A stretch of 64,000 bases of DNA, from assembly GCA_964397485.1 (NCBI GenBank), contig CAYNHT010000005.1, positions 54,994-118,993 on the forward strand, given 5' to 3'. The first letter of the stretch is position 1, and every line of letters begins with the position of its first letter. The DNA comes from CAYNHT01 sp964397485. GTDB taxonomy: Bacteria; Bacillota_I; Bacilli_A; RF39; UBA660. Below the pieces are notes generated by a model. It saw only the letters and a list, made by a program, of their open reading frames with translations. It did no database searches and was not told the origin of the DNA. Of the stretch, positions 23,829-32,248 are shown piece by piece. The position numbers were made by a program, and so were the translations under genes.

Positions 23829-25585
23829 TGTTGTCTTACCACCCATCTATCTGCTACATCACTGTTACTACTTTGTGGTTCAGGATTAGGCATTTCCATT
23901 TTTACAATCATAGGAACTTTAAATGCTTTTCCAAATGCCACGCATGTACCAGGTTGTAAACTCTTTTGTTTTTCTACTATTTCAGCATTTATATTTGGAA
24001 TCATCTTCTTAATATAATCTATATCTCTTGGATGATTCATTTTAAATATTAAGAAATTTGAACACTGTGAAATAACTGTTTCAGATATTTCAACCGGTCT
24101 TTGGGAAATTAAACTAATTAGTAGTCCATATTTTCTACCTTCTTTTGCAACACGATCAAATATATTATAACCTAATAAATATTTATCATTATCGTTTTGA
24201 ACATATCTATGTGCTTCTTCAATTAGAACATGGAAAGGAATTGAAGCTCTAACTTTTAATCTTTTTGTAAAATCAAAGAATAATTTTGTATATACTTTAG
24301 TTACAACTTTAGCGAACCAATCATCAACATCCTCTAAGTTAAAGTTAATAATTTGGGCTTTTTTCCCACTCGTAGAAACTAATCCTGCTACGTAATTTTC
24401 CATTGACACATAACTATCAACTTTAAAGTATTGACTATATTTTCCAATAACGATTGAATGAAGTCGTACTTTTAGTGTAACCGCATCATTATAAGATTTT
24501 TCATTACGTAAAAGACCTTCTGATATAAGTGTAAATTCAAGTGCTTTTTCTAAATCATCTATTGTATAAAAATTAGTTGATTTAGCCTCATATTTTTCTA
24601 ATTTTTCATCAATAAATTTAGAAATATACTCTGTTACTAATACACTTTCTGTAAAACTACCACTTGTATCTATTGTAAAACATTCTCTAAACTTACGAAC
24701 ATATCCAACTCCATGAACTGGAGCTTCTATATTAAACTGTTCAGTACTACAGGTTGCTAGAACTGAAAATATATCATTTCTCTTACTTGAAGAAGTTTGA
24801 TTAGTATAAAGAATTGTCATAATTGCTTTGGCAATTAAGTGATTTTTATACTTTATTGCCATTTCACTATCTTCAGAAAAAATGGATACTAATTTAAGCA
24901 TTCTTTCTATTATTGGCAATTGTGAATGTTCTGTAGCAGATAGTAAAAGAGCCATATCATCAACATCCATTAACCATAATGGTATACGCAATACAGATTC
25001 ACTAGAATCATTTAAGTTAGTCGTATAAAATTTAAAGTTAAGATTAGGGTTTATTTTATTTATTGCCATAAAGGCATTATGATATTCACCATATGCATCA
25101 AATATAAAGAAATTTGATCTAAGTGGTAAAAGTTTGGGGTTTGCAAGTACATTTTGAATAATTCTAGCTACACCACAAGATTTTCCACTACCACTATTTC
25201 CAAATATAGCAAAATGATTACTAAAAAAATCATTTATATCAACATGAATTGGATAATTATCGTATAAAGGCGAAACTCCAAGTAAAAAACTATTAGCGTT
25301 ATTATCACCGACAAGAAGTCCTACTTCTTCTCTAGTAATTACTCTAATTTTTGCTTCTAATGTCGGTTTACGAATAACCCCACCTACAAAACTATTATTA
25401 ACTATTTCTCCTAAAAATCTTACTTTAATAATCTCTTCGCCAATATCTTCAACTTCACCTAAAATTTTCTTTTTGTCATCCTCAAACATAATATGTAAAT
25501 TCATTAGATTGGTAGCTAGTGGTGTACCATCAACAATTTTTATATGCGCTAAATTATCATTAATATATATTATTTTCCCAAACAT
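23825..25585 (-). CDS. HerA-like ATP-dependent DNA translocase (DUF87)
   Basis: A 586-residue hexameric-type ATPase of the HerA/FtsK superfamily. The N-terminal HAS-barrel-like region runs through about residue 90. Walker A G-N-S-G-S-G-K-S lies near residue 133 and Walker B L-I-E-E-A-H-R near 420, followed by an S-Q-R-P sensor segment. Archaeal HerA works with NurA nuclease in end resection, but no NurA partner is visible here. In Firmicutes the role is uncertain; DNA translocation is inferred. It is coupled to ldh by a 4-base overlap and follows ylxM by 18 bases. Confidence 0.82.
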   Translation of the reverse strand: MFGKIIYINDNLAHIKIVDGTPLATNLMNLHIMFEDDKKKILGEVEDIGEEIIKVRFLGEIVNNSFVGGVIRKPTLEAKIRVITREEVGLLVGDNNANSFLLGVSPLYDNYPIHVDINDFFSNHFAIFGNSGSGKSCGVARIIQNVLANPKLLPLRSNFFIFDAYGEYHNAFMAINKINPNLNFKFYTTNLNDSSESVLRIPLWLMDVDDMALLLSATEHSQLPIIERMLKLVSIFSEDSEMAIKYKNHLIAKAIMTILYTNQTSSSKRNDIFSVLATCSTEQFNIEAPVHGVGYVRKFRECFTIDTSGSFTESVLVTEYISKFIDEKLEKYEAKSTNFYTIDDLEKALEFTLISEGLLRNEKSYNDAVTLKVRLHSIVIGKYSQYFKVDSYVSMENYVAGLVSTSGKKAQIINFNLEDVDDWFAKVVTKVYTKLFFDFTKRLKVRASIPFHVLIEEAHRYVQNDNDKYLLGYNIFDRVAKEGRKYGLLISLISQRPVEISETVISQCSNFLIFKMNHPRDIDYIKKMIPNINAEIVEKQKSLQPGTCVAFGKAFKVPMIVKMEMPNPEPQSSNSDVADRWVVRQQ

Positions 25586-25603
25586 AGTCTCACCCTTTTT
25601 ATT

Positions 25604-25894
25604 CTATAATAATTCTTCTATTTCTTTTTTTAATTTTTCATCTTTAATATTAGATACTAATTTTCTTAATTTTTCTTGTTTTTTTAATAACCCTAATTTA
25701 TCTTCATAATCATATAATTTATTTTCAACATCTTTTATTTGTTTATGTACAGCATTTCTACTTATTTTAAAATTATCACTAATTTCCGATAAAGTTAAAT
25801 TATTAAAATAATAATCTTCAAAATATTGTTGTTGTTTCTCTGTTAATAACTTTTGATAATAATCATACAAATTATTTATGTATACAAAATCCAT
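25604..25894 (-). CDS. ylxM: YlxM-family SRP-associated helix-turn-helix protein
   Basis: A 96-residue protein of the UPF0122 (YlxM/p13) family. It has the family's opening (N-L-Y-D-Y-Y-Q-K-L-L-T-E-K-Q-Q-Q-Y) and a sigma-70 region-4-like helix-turn-helix (L-S-E-I-S-D-N-F-K-I-S-R-N-A-V-H). Members bind the signal recognition particle and raise its GTPase activity. It is usually adjacent to ffh; here two genes lie between. The stop of the upstream membrane gene and its start nearly touch. Confidence 0.9.
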   Translation of the reverse strand: MDFVYINNLYDYYQKLLTEKQQQYFEDYYFNNLTLSEISDNFKISRNAVHKQIKDVENKLYDYEDKLGLLKKQEKLRKLVSNIKDEKLKKEIEELL

Positions 25895-26167
25895 TTATTT
25901 TATCAATAACACAATACTTAAAAATACCATCAAAAATCCCATAATGATATAAGCATATGTTAATCCTCTACGTTTAAATGTTCTGTGATTATTATACGCC
26001 ATAACAAACATCATAAAACTTACTAAAATTTGTGTCAATATTAAAAATGATGATTCAAAAATTGTTAGTACTGTAAAGAATAACAAAAATACTGATAAAA
26101 TAGTTTGAATTAACAAACCTACTTGATCAAATTCTTTTTCCCTAGTCATTTTTAGTTTTTCTTTCAT
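25895..26167 (-). CDS. Small membrane protein, paralogue of the next gene
   Basis: A 90-residue protein with three hydrophobic segments (about residues 20-38, 42-60 and 70-88). It shares the motif M-A-Y-N-N-H-R after the second helix with M-S-Y-N-N-Q-K of the upstream gene, so the two are tandem paralogues. AGGAG lies 10 bases before the ATG. Its place between ftsY and ylxM hints at a link to membrane insertion, but this is inference only. Confidence 0.7.
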   Translation of the reverse strand: MKEKLKMTREKEFDQVGLLIQTILSVFLLFFTVLTIFESSFLILTQILVSFMMFVMAYNNHRTFKRRGLTYAYIIMGFLMVFLSIVLLIK

Positions 26168-26188
26168 AAATTCAACACTCCTATTCTA

Positions 26189-26452
26189 TTATAAAAAACT
26201 ATACCCATTTAAATCAGCAATACCTAAAAATAGTAATAAAACACCTATTAAAACATAAATCCATGTCATAATTGTAGTTCCATATAATTTTTGGTTATTA
26301 TAAGACATTGCTAATACAGATAAACCCATTAAAAATTCAATGATACCTAGAGTTAAAACAGAAGAAAGTAGTAATATTGCTATTTGAAAAAACATTATTA
26401 AATATTTTAATGATATTAAATTTTCATTATTTTTTTTACTCTTTTTTTCCAT
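26189..26452 (-). CDS. Small membrane protein, paralogue of its neighbour
   Basis: An 87-residue protein with three hydrophobic segments and M-S-Y-N-N-Q-K between the second and third. GGGGGATTAAT precedes the start, overlapping the end of ftsY by a single-base gap, so translation is likely coupled. No known domain is recognised. Confidence 0.7.
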   Translation of the reverse strand: MEKKSKKNNENLISLKYLIMFFQIAILLLSSVLTLGIIEFLMGLSVLAMSYNNQKLYGTTIMTWIYVLIGVLLLFLGIADLNGYSFL

Positions 26453-26453
26453 A

Positions 26454-27440
26454 TTAATCCCCCACTATATCCTTAAAAAGACCATATATATATTTTTCTA
26501 TATCAAATACTTGTAAATCTTCTTTCTTTTCACCTAGTCCAATATACTTAACGGGAATACCAACACTTTCTTTTATAGCAAGTACAATTCCACCTTTTGC
26601 AGTACCATCTAACTTAGTTAAAACAATACCTGTGATATTGGTAATTTCTTTAAAACTTTTTGCTTGACTTATTCCATTTTGTCCCGTTGTAGCATCTATA
26701 ACTAATAAAGTTTCATGTGGAGCATTAGGTATCAAACTACCAATTACTTTATTCATTTTTCTAAGTTCTTCCATTAAATTTGTTTTATTTTGTAAACGTC
26801 CAGCGGTATCAACTAAAACAACATCATAATTTTCTTCCTTAGCTTTAGTAATACCATCATATATTACACTAGAAGGATCGGCATCTTCTTTATAAACAGT
26901 TTTAGCCCCTATCCTATTTCCCCATTCAATTAATTGTTCTACTGCTCCAGCTCTAAATGTATCAGCAGCTACTAATAAAACTTTCTTTTCATCTTCAATT
27001 AATTTATGAGCAATTTTTCCTATAGTTGTCGTTTTACCAACCCCATTGACACCAACAAATAATATAACGGTTGGACCTTCCTTACTGTAATTTATTTTAT
27101 TAACAATTATTTGTTCGTTAACATAAATTATAAACATTTCATCAACTATTATCTCTTTTAAATCATTAGAATCAATAATATTTTCTTTTTTAACCCTCTT
27201 TTTAAGTCTGTCAATAAATTCCATTACCGTGTTAACACCTATATCTGCCATTATCAATATTTCTTCTAATTCTTCAAAATATTCGTCATTAACCTTTTTA
27301 TATTTACTGGTTAATATATTTAATTTAGATGATAAACCAGTTCTTGTTTTTTCTAAACCTTTATCATATAAATCAATTTCTTTTTGCATCTCTTTATCTT
27401 TATTATTAAAAATATTTTTAAACTTGTCAAAAAACCCCAT
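26454..27440 (-). CDS. ftsY: Signal recognition particle receptor FtsY
   Basis: The 328-residue GTPase that receives ribosome-SRP complexes at the membrane. The N domain is followed by the G domain with G-V-N-G-V-G-K-T-T near residue 130, D-T-A-G-R and T-K-L-D-G-T. The start at 27440 (M-G-F-F-D-K-F) is chosen for AAGGAGG just upstream; the longer frame lacks a site. It has the short acidic-poor N-terminus typical of Gram-positive FtsY. It heads a minus-strand run through the small membrane genes, ylxM, the HerA-like gene and ldh. Confidence 0.96.
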   Translation of the reverse strand: MGFFDKFKNIFNNKDKEMQKEIDLYDKGLEKTRTGLSSKLNILTSKYKKVNDEYFEELEEILIMADIGVNTVMEFIDRLKKRVKKENIIDSNDLKEIIVDEMFIIYVNEQIIVNKINYSKEGPTVILFVGVNGVGKTTTIGKIAHKLIEDEKKVLLVAADTFRAGAVEQLIEWGNRIGAKTVYKEDADPSSVIYDGITKAKEENYDVVLVDTAGRLQNKTNLMEELRKMNKVIGSLIPNAPHETLLVIDATTGQNGISQAKSFKEITNITGIVLTKLDGTAKGGIVLAIKESVGIPVKYIGLGEKKEDLQVFDIEKYIYGLFKDIVGD

Positions 27441-27503
27441 CAAAAGCCTCCTTAATAATACTGACTCCATAATATTGTTATATATATTATGACCTATTAC
27501 CAT

Positions 27504-27662
27504 TTTACACTAATTTTTTAAAAATTTCTATAAAAATTTAAAAAGATGAACAATAATTCACTTTTTAAATTTTTGTTACAAAAAAGATTTTTCTTATAAA
27601 ATTTCAACATTATAAAATCTTTGTTTTCTTATATTTCTGCCGATTCAAAATTTTTAACCTTC
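27504..27662. other. Intergenic region between diverging ftsY and coat genes
   Basis: AT-rich sequence upstream of both genes that must hold the ftsY promoter. I could not single out a convincing -35/-10 pair for it. Confidence 0.4.
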
Positions 27663-27671
27663 CATAATATA
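27663..27671 (+). promoter_or_regulatory. Possible sigma-K-like -10 element before the CotZ-like gene
   Basis: CATAATATA fits CATAnnnTA and ends 27 bases before the ATG, about the same distance as the similar box before the cotD 5' half. No AC at the expected -35 position. Confidence 0.35.
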
Positions 27672-27698
27672 TTGTAAAGTAAAAGGAGATGAATCAAA

Positions 27699-28442
27699 AT
27701 GGGTTGTGATAATTCAAATGATTATATACTTAATATATTCGAAAAAATCAAATTGAAACAAGACTGCAATATTAATCCATGTGAAGAAAAATTAGGAATG
27801 AATAGTTATATGTACAACACAATTCCTTTAATGTTTATATGTAAAAATAATTGCGATTGGTACATTGCTAAAGGGGTATTTAACGATCCGGTTACTAACG
27901 TTTATAAATGTTTTAAAACACCCGTTTTTCGCTTAATAAAAGTAGATCAGGAAAGAAAAATTGCTACATTAGAATTATTACAACCACAAACTTCTAAGGG
28001 ACAAATATCTCCTTTTTCTTGTAAGAATGAAGTATGTGATTTTTTCTCTTCAGTTTCAATCAGCAAGTTTATAAGAACTAGTATTTGTATAAAGATCAAC
28101 ATCAATTGTTTTAGTGGTGTAAAATGTTTGGAACCTGTGTGTGCTAAAAAAGGGATTCCAAAAGGAATTATAAATAATCCACATGTAATACCAGTAGAAA
28201 CTTCTGAATACATAACTGTCTCTGATGGTATTAAGCAAGTTTATCTTAATAGCGATGGTATCAAAGGATTCAATGTGATATGTGATCCTTTTACTATTTC
28301 TTATTCAAACTTATTTATTAACGGAATGTTACAACCCCCATCATTTTATACCCTTACAGAAGGTAAGTTGATACTTAACACTGAAGATGTCCCTAGTTCT
28401 GGAACAGTTATTATATTACAACTAGTAAAAATCATAAAATAA
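27699..28442 (+). CDS. Spore coat protein: CotZ/CotY-like domain fused to a DUF4183 domain
   Basis: A 247-residue protein. Residues 1-150 match the CotY/CotZ outer-coat or exosporium family: N-T-I-P-L-M-F, a C-F-K-T-P-V-F-R-L segment and a Cys-bearing T-S-I-C-I-K-I-N-I-N-C-F. Residues 165-247 resemble DUF4183, with Y-I-T-V-S-D-G-I-K, N-L-F-I-N-G-M-L-Q-P and a final I-I-L-Q-L. CotY/CotZ form disulfide-linked crust layers on spores. The many Cys residues (over ten) suit cross-linking. AAAGGAGATGAA precedes the ATG. The next gene encodes a free-standing DUF4183 protein, so both probably build the same layer. Confidence 0.85.
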   Translation: MGCDNSNDYILNIFEKIKLKQDCNINPCEEKLGMNSYMYNTIPLMFICKNNCDWYIAKGVFNDPVTNVYKCFKTPVFRLIKVDQERKIATLELLQPQTSKGQISPFSCKNEVCDFFSSVSISKFIRTSICIKININCFSGVKCLEPVCAKKGIPKGIINNPHVIPVETSEYITVSDGIKQVYLNSDGIKGFNVICDPFTISYSNLFINGMLQPPSFYTLTEGKLILNTEDVPSSGTVIILQLVKIIK

Positions 28443-28532
28443 TGTCAAGCACCTAATTTTTATAAAAGAGTTTTAACCTTTAATTATTGGACTTATAATA
28501 TGCTAAACACATATGAAAGGAGGTGTTAAATT

Positions 28533-28916
28533 ATGGCTATTCAATTAATGAAATTAAACGTTACTGTATCAACGTCAACTGTAACTACTCCTACTGATAC
28601 CCGTTTTTTTTATGTAACTGATGCACAGACAGATCCGGAAAATACATTAACAATAGATGCAGCTGACTTTTTCGATGACGATGGTGCTGCGGTGGTAACC
28701 TTACCAACACTAACTGCTGATAATAGTTACTTTAATGTATATGTAAATGGAGTTCTTCAAATGGAGGGAATTAATACATATACCCCTGGAGCAACTGGAG
28801 TTGGTCAGTTAGAAATAGCAGTGCCTGCTGGTGGTGAGCCAATCTTAGCACAGACGCCTGTAGTACTTGAAGTAATGAATTATGCACCCGTATCAACCAA
28901 CACGGTAACGACATAA
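28533..28916 (+). CDS. DUF4183 spore surface protein
   Basis: A 127-residue protein with the DUF4183 pattern: T-R-F-F-Y-V-T-D-A, a D-F-F-D-D-D-G segment, Y-F-N-V-Y-V-N-G-V-L-Q-M-E-G and a C-terminal V-L-E-V-M. Family members are found in exosporium and spore coats of Bacillus relatives. It is Thr/Val/Ala-rich, with no Cys and no membrane segment. AAAGGAGGTG lies directly upstream of the start, and a TATAAT at 28494-28499 may be its own -10. It is codirectional with the CotZ-like gene 90 bases before it. Confidence 0.85.
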   Translation: MAIQLMKLNVTVSTSTVTTPTDTRFFYVTDAQTDPENTLTIDAADFFDDDGAAVVTLPTLTADNSYFNVYVNGVLQMEGINTYTPGATGVGQLEIAVPAGGEPILAQTPVVLEVMNYAPVSTNTVTT

Positions 28917-28936
28917 AAAACTTATATTGTTTCTTG

Positions 28937-28966
28937 GACCATTGATTACATATTAATGGTCTTTTA
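28937..28966 (+). terminator. Terminator of the coat gene pair
   Basis: GACCATT (28937-28943) and AATGGTC (28955-28961) with an 11-nt loop, then four T. Confidence 0.78.
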
Positions 28967-28984
28967 ATTGGCTAAGTATAAAAT

Positions 28985-29011
28985 AAAACCCCAGTTTTAA
29001 ACTAGGGTTTT
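28985..29011 (-). terminator. Terminator of the serine hydrolase gene
   Basis: AAAACCC and GGGTTTT bracket an inner AGTTT/AAACT stem, with one mismatch between them. The T run is on both sides, so it may be bidirectional. Confidence 0.78.
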
Positions 29012-29063
29012 ACTTTCATTCTAAAGATAATATAAATATAATTTTAGTAATTAATTATTCAAA

Positions 29064-30407
29064 TTATATTTTAAAACTCTTATTAATAGTATTTTCTTTT
29101 TCGAAAAGGTCATAATATTTCTTAACTAGTAATATTAATAAGCTATTTGTAGTAATCATTTGTTGATACCTAGTATGATACTCTTTAAAACCAATTGGTT
29201 TGTTATTTTTATAGTATCTTGTATCATCTTGTTTATCTTTTTCACCTAGAGCTCCTACTAGAATGTTATTATGAATTTCATTTGTAGGATCAAATACTGA
29301 TATAGAACCAGTCCAGCCTTGAGCGGCAAATGATCTATCCGCATATTCACAAGGTACAAATGTATTTCCTAAACCTAGTGGATGTTTTTGATAGACACCT
29401 AAATGTCCTTTATGTGGCTGATTACTATTTGGGAAAGTAACTTGGCCACATTTTGCTAAATTATTTTTACTAATCAAGTTTTTCATATAGTCGTAATTCA
29501 CATAATTAACTTTATACATTTCATAAGATAATTTGGCTAAATCATCACTATTTGTAAAAAGCCCAGCTGAGCCAACATTGCCACCTAATATTCTAGCTTT
29601 TGGATCATGAACTAATCCTGAATCATCACCAGTTGCTGCAATTGAATCTTTCCCAAGAACTGGGTTATATTTGGTATTAGTTAAACCCATTGGTTTTAAA
29701 ATATATTCAGCCATTATTTCATCATAAGTTACTTCCTTATTTAATTTTTCACCAATTAATCTTTCGCATATTTTACCTAGGACAATTGAACCAAAATCAG
29801 TATAAAGGTTACGACTTTTATCATGCGATTTTATATATAATGTTTTTAATAAATCATACGCCTCATTTATATTACTTGCACTTCTTATATTACCATTTGT
29901 GTATAATTCGCCAACCATTAAGAGTAAATCGTGTACTGTAAAATCCTCTAATCCTTGAAAATCAGGATGTAAATCGACTACTTTATCTTCTAAACTAAAA
30001 TAACCATGTTCTTCTAATTTAAAAATTAAAATCAGAGTAAAAAGTTTGGTAATTGATGCTGCATCAAATATTGTATTGTAATCAATATAATCACTATCAA
30101 TACTTCTTGATACTTTACCACCAATAACTTTTATTTTATATCCTTCATTATTATAATCTGGTAAATAAATACAAGTAGAAATGGCATGAATTAAATTAGT
30201 ATCGTGCATATTTTTAGCTTCTAAGAATTTTTGGCTTTCCAAACGAATCTCGTCAACTAAATCTTCTATTACTGTAAACGGATCTTTATCGTTAGTTTTA
30301 TTTAATAAATCCATAGCTTTTTTTCTCAAGGCTTTTAGTTGTTCTTTTTTGGAACCATTCTTTTCTAAATTAGCTAAAAATTGTTCTAAAAATTGCTCTT
30401 TATTCAT
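29064..30407 (-). CDS. Beta-lactamase-fold serine hydrolase (class C type)
   Basis: A 447-residue protein with a helical N-terminal extension of about 75 residues, then a class C beta-lactamase/D-peptidase fold. The active-site S-I-T-K (S-x-x-K) lies near residue 117, and the Y-x-N position reads Y-T-D near residue 201. A later H-K-G-H segment stands where K-T-G usually lies. It has no signal peptide, so it is probably cytosolic. Family members hydrolyse esters or D-amino peptides as often as beta-lactams, so no substrate is claimed. It has its own terminator and is divergent from rnj. Confidence 0.78.
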   Translation of the reverse strand: MNKEQFLEQFLANLEKNGSKKEQLKALRKKAMDLLNKTNDKDPFTVIEDLVDEIRLESQKFLEAKNMHDTNLIHAISTCIYLPDYNNEGYKIKVIGGKVSRSIDSDYIDYNTIFDAASITKLFTLILIFKLEEHGYFSLEDKVVDLHPDFQGLEDFTVHDLLLMVGELYTNGNIRSASNINEAYDLLKTLYIKSHDKSRNLYTDFGSIVLGKICERLIGEKLNKEVTYDEIMAEYILKPMGLTNTKYNPVLGKDSIAATGDDSGLVHDPKARILGGNVGSAGLFTNSDDLAKLSYEMYKVNYVNYDYMKNLISKNNLAKCGQVTFPNSNQPHKGHLGVYQKHPLGLGNTFVPCEYADRSFAAQGWTGSISVFDPTNEIHNNILVGALGEKDKQDDTRYYKNNKPIGFKEYHTRYQQMITTNSLLILLVKKYYDLFEKENTINKSFKI

Positions 30408-30489
30408 ACTTTCCTCCCACTTTTATTTGGGGTATATAGTAGCACAAAAACTAGCCAGTGTCAAACATTTCAAATAATAATAGTGCTAC

Positions 30490-30518
30490 TAGACAAAACT
30501 ATAAAAAAAAGGTATAAT
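30490..30518 (+). promoter_or_regulatory. Promoter of rnj
   Basis: TAGACA (30490-30495), 17 bases, TATAAT (30513-30518), 44 bases upstream of the rnj start. Confidence 0.7.
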
Positions 30519-30561
30519 TATATAGTTAAATTTTCAATAAATTTAAAAGAAAGGAGTTTTT

Positions 30562-32238
30562 ATGAAATTTTTTAACAACGAAGATACTAAAGTATTTGCT
30601 TTAGGTGGTTTAGGTGAAGTCGGGAAAAATATGTATGCAGTAATGCATAACAATGAAATTATTATTACGGATGCCGGAATAACATTTCCAGAAGACGATT
30701 TATTGGGCGTTGACTATGTTATTCCTGATTATACTTTTTTAAAGCAAAATGAATCTAAAATTAAAGCTTTATTTATTACGCACGGACATGAAGATCATAT
30801 TGGCGGAATACCTTTTTTACTACAAACAGTAAATATTCCAGCTATATATGCTCCTAGTCAGGCAATTGGATTAATAAAGAAAAAATTAGATGAAAGAAAA
30901 ATTAGTTTTAAGAATTTATATGTTTATTCGGAAAAGACAAAAGTAAAGTTTAAAAATATGGAGGTAGATTTCTTTAGAACTACCCACTCTATACCAGATT
31001 CTCATGGAATTTGTATTACTACTCCAAATGGAGTTATAGTAACAACGGGTGATTTTAAATTTGATTTCACACCAATCGGACCTATGTCTAACTTACACAA
31101 GATGGCATATATTGGTCAAAAAGGTGTATCACTACTTTTAAGTGATAGTACTAACGCTTTAAATGAAGGTATGTCGATGAGCGAATCTAAAGTAGATGAA
31201 GCTTTATCAGAAATTTTTGCAAGACATAATGGTAGAATTATTGTGGCAACTTTTGCTTCTAATATATATCGAGTAAAACATATTATTGATACATGTAAAA
31301 GAAACGGAAGAAAAATAGCGACCTTTGGTCGTAGTATGGAAACTAACATTGAAAATTCAATTCAATGCGGCTTTATAAAAAATAAAGAACTTTTCATTTC
31401 TCCTGAGGAAGCAAATCGTTTACCTTCTAATAAAGTATGTTTATTATGTACGGGAAGTCAAGGTGAACCGTTGGCAGCTTTAAGTAGAATAGCTAATGGT
31501 AATCATAGACAAATAAAGTTACAGGCTGATGATATAGTTATATTCTCATCATCACCAATTCCTGGAAATGCTTTAAGTATTTCTAGAACAATAAATAAAC
31601 TTTATTTAAAAGGTGTTGAGGTTTATACTAATACTTCTTTAAGTGATATCCATACTTCTGGTCATGGTAGTCAAGAAGAATTAAAATTAATGATTAGACT
31701 AATGAAACCTAAATATTTTATGCCCTTTCACGGTGAATATCGTATGCTTAAAAGTCATGCTGATTTAGCTATTGAATGCGGTATACCTAAAGAAAACACA
31801 TTTATCCTTGGTAATGGTGAAGTATTATCATTATACAAAGGAGAAATCAAACGTGCTGGTCACATTCAAGCTGGAGACATCTACGTCGATGGAAATCGTA
31901 TTGGTGATGTTGGTAATGCTGTTATGAAAGACAGAAAAGTGATGGCTAATGATGGGATTGTTGTTGTTATTTCAAATATTGATACAAATAATAATAAATT
32001 AATTGGTAATCCAAATATTACAACTAGAGGTTTTGTTCTAGTTAATGATAATACTGAGTTACTAAAAAAATTAGAAGAAATTAGCAAATTAGCTATTAAT
32101 TCTAAAATAAGTAATCGTATTAATTATACAGAAATCAAATTAGAAATAATCAATCAGTTATCATCATATATATATGAAAAAACAGGAAGAAAACCAATTA
32201 TTCTACCTGTTATTATGGATATTAAGCGAACAGCTTAG
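30562..32238 (+). CDS. rnj: Ribonuclease J
   Basis: A 558-residue metallo-beta-lactamase/beta-CASP ribonuclease of mRNA decay and rRNA processing, with 5'-3' exonuclease and endonuclease activity. The zinc motif T-H-G-H-E-D-H-I-G-G lies near residue 73, later zinc ligands appear in T-T-G-D-F-K-F-D, and the beta-CASP region contains C-T-G-S-Q-G-E-P. The length and C-terminal domain are normal. AAAGGAG precedes the ATG. Bacilli carry J1 and J2 paralogues; I cannot say which this one is. Confidence 0.95.
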   Translation: MKFFNNEDTKVFALGGLGEVGKNMYAVMHNNEIIITDAGITFPEDDLLGVDYVIPDYTFLKQNESKIKALFITHGHEDHIGGIPFLLQTVNIPAIYAPSQAIGLIKKKLDERKISFKNLYVYSEKTKVKFKNMEVDFFRTTHSIPDSHGICITTPNGVIVTTGDFKFDFTPIGPMSNLHKMAYIGQKGVSLLLSDSTNALNEGMSMSESKVDEALSEIFARHNGRIIVATFASNIYRVKHIIDTCKRNGRKIATFGRSMETNIENSIQCGFIKNKELFISPEEANRLPSNKVCLLCTGSQGEPLAALSRIANGNHRQIKLQADDIVIFSSSPIPGNALSISRTINKLYLKGVEVYTNTSLSDIHTSGHGSQEELKLMIRLMKPKYFMPFHGEYRMLKSHADLAIECGIPKENTFILGNGEVLSLYKGEIKRAGHIQAGDIYVDGNRIGDVGNAVMKDRKVMANDGIVVVISNIDTNNNKLIGNPNITTRGFVLVNDNTELLKKLEEISKLAINSKISNRINYTEIKLEIINQLSSYIYEKTGRKPIILPVIMDIKRTA

Positions 32239-32248
32239 TATCTTTTTT

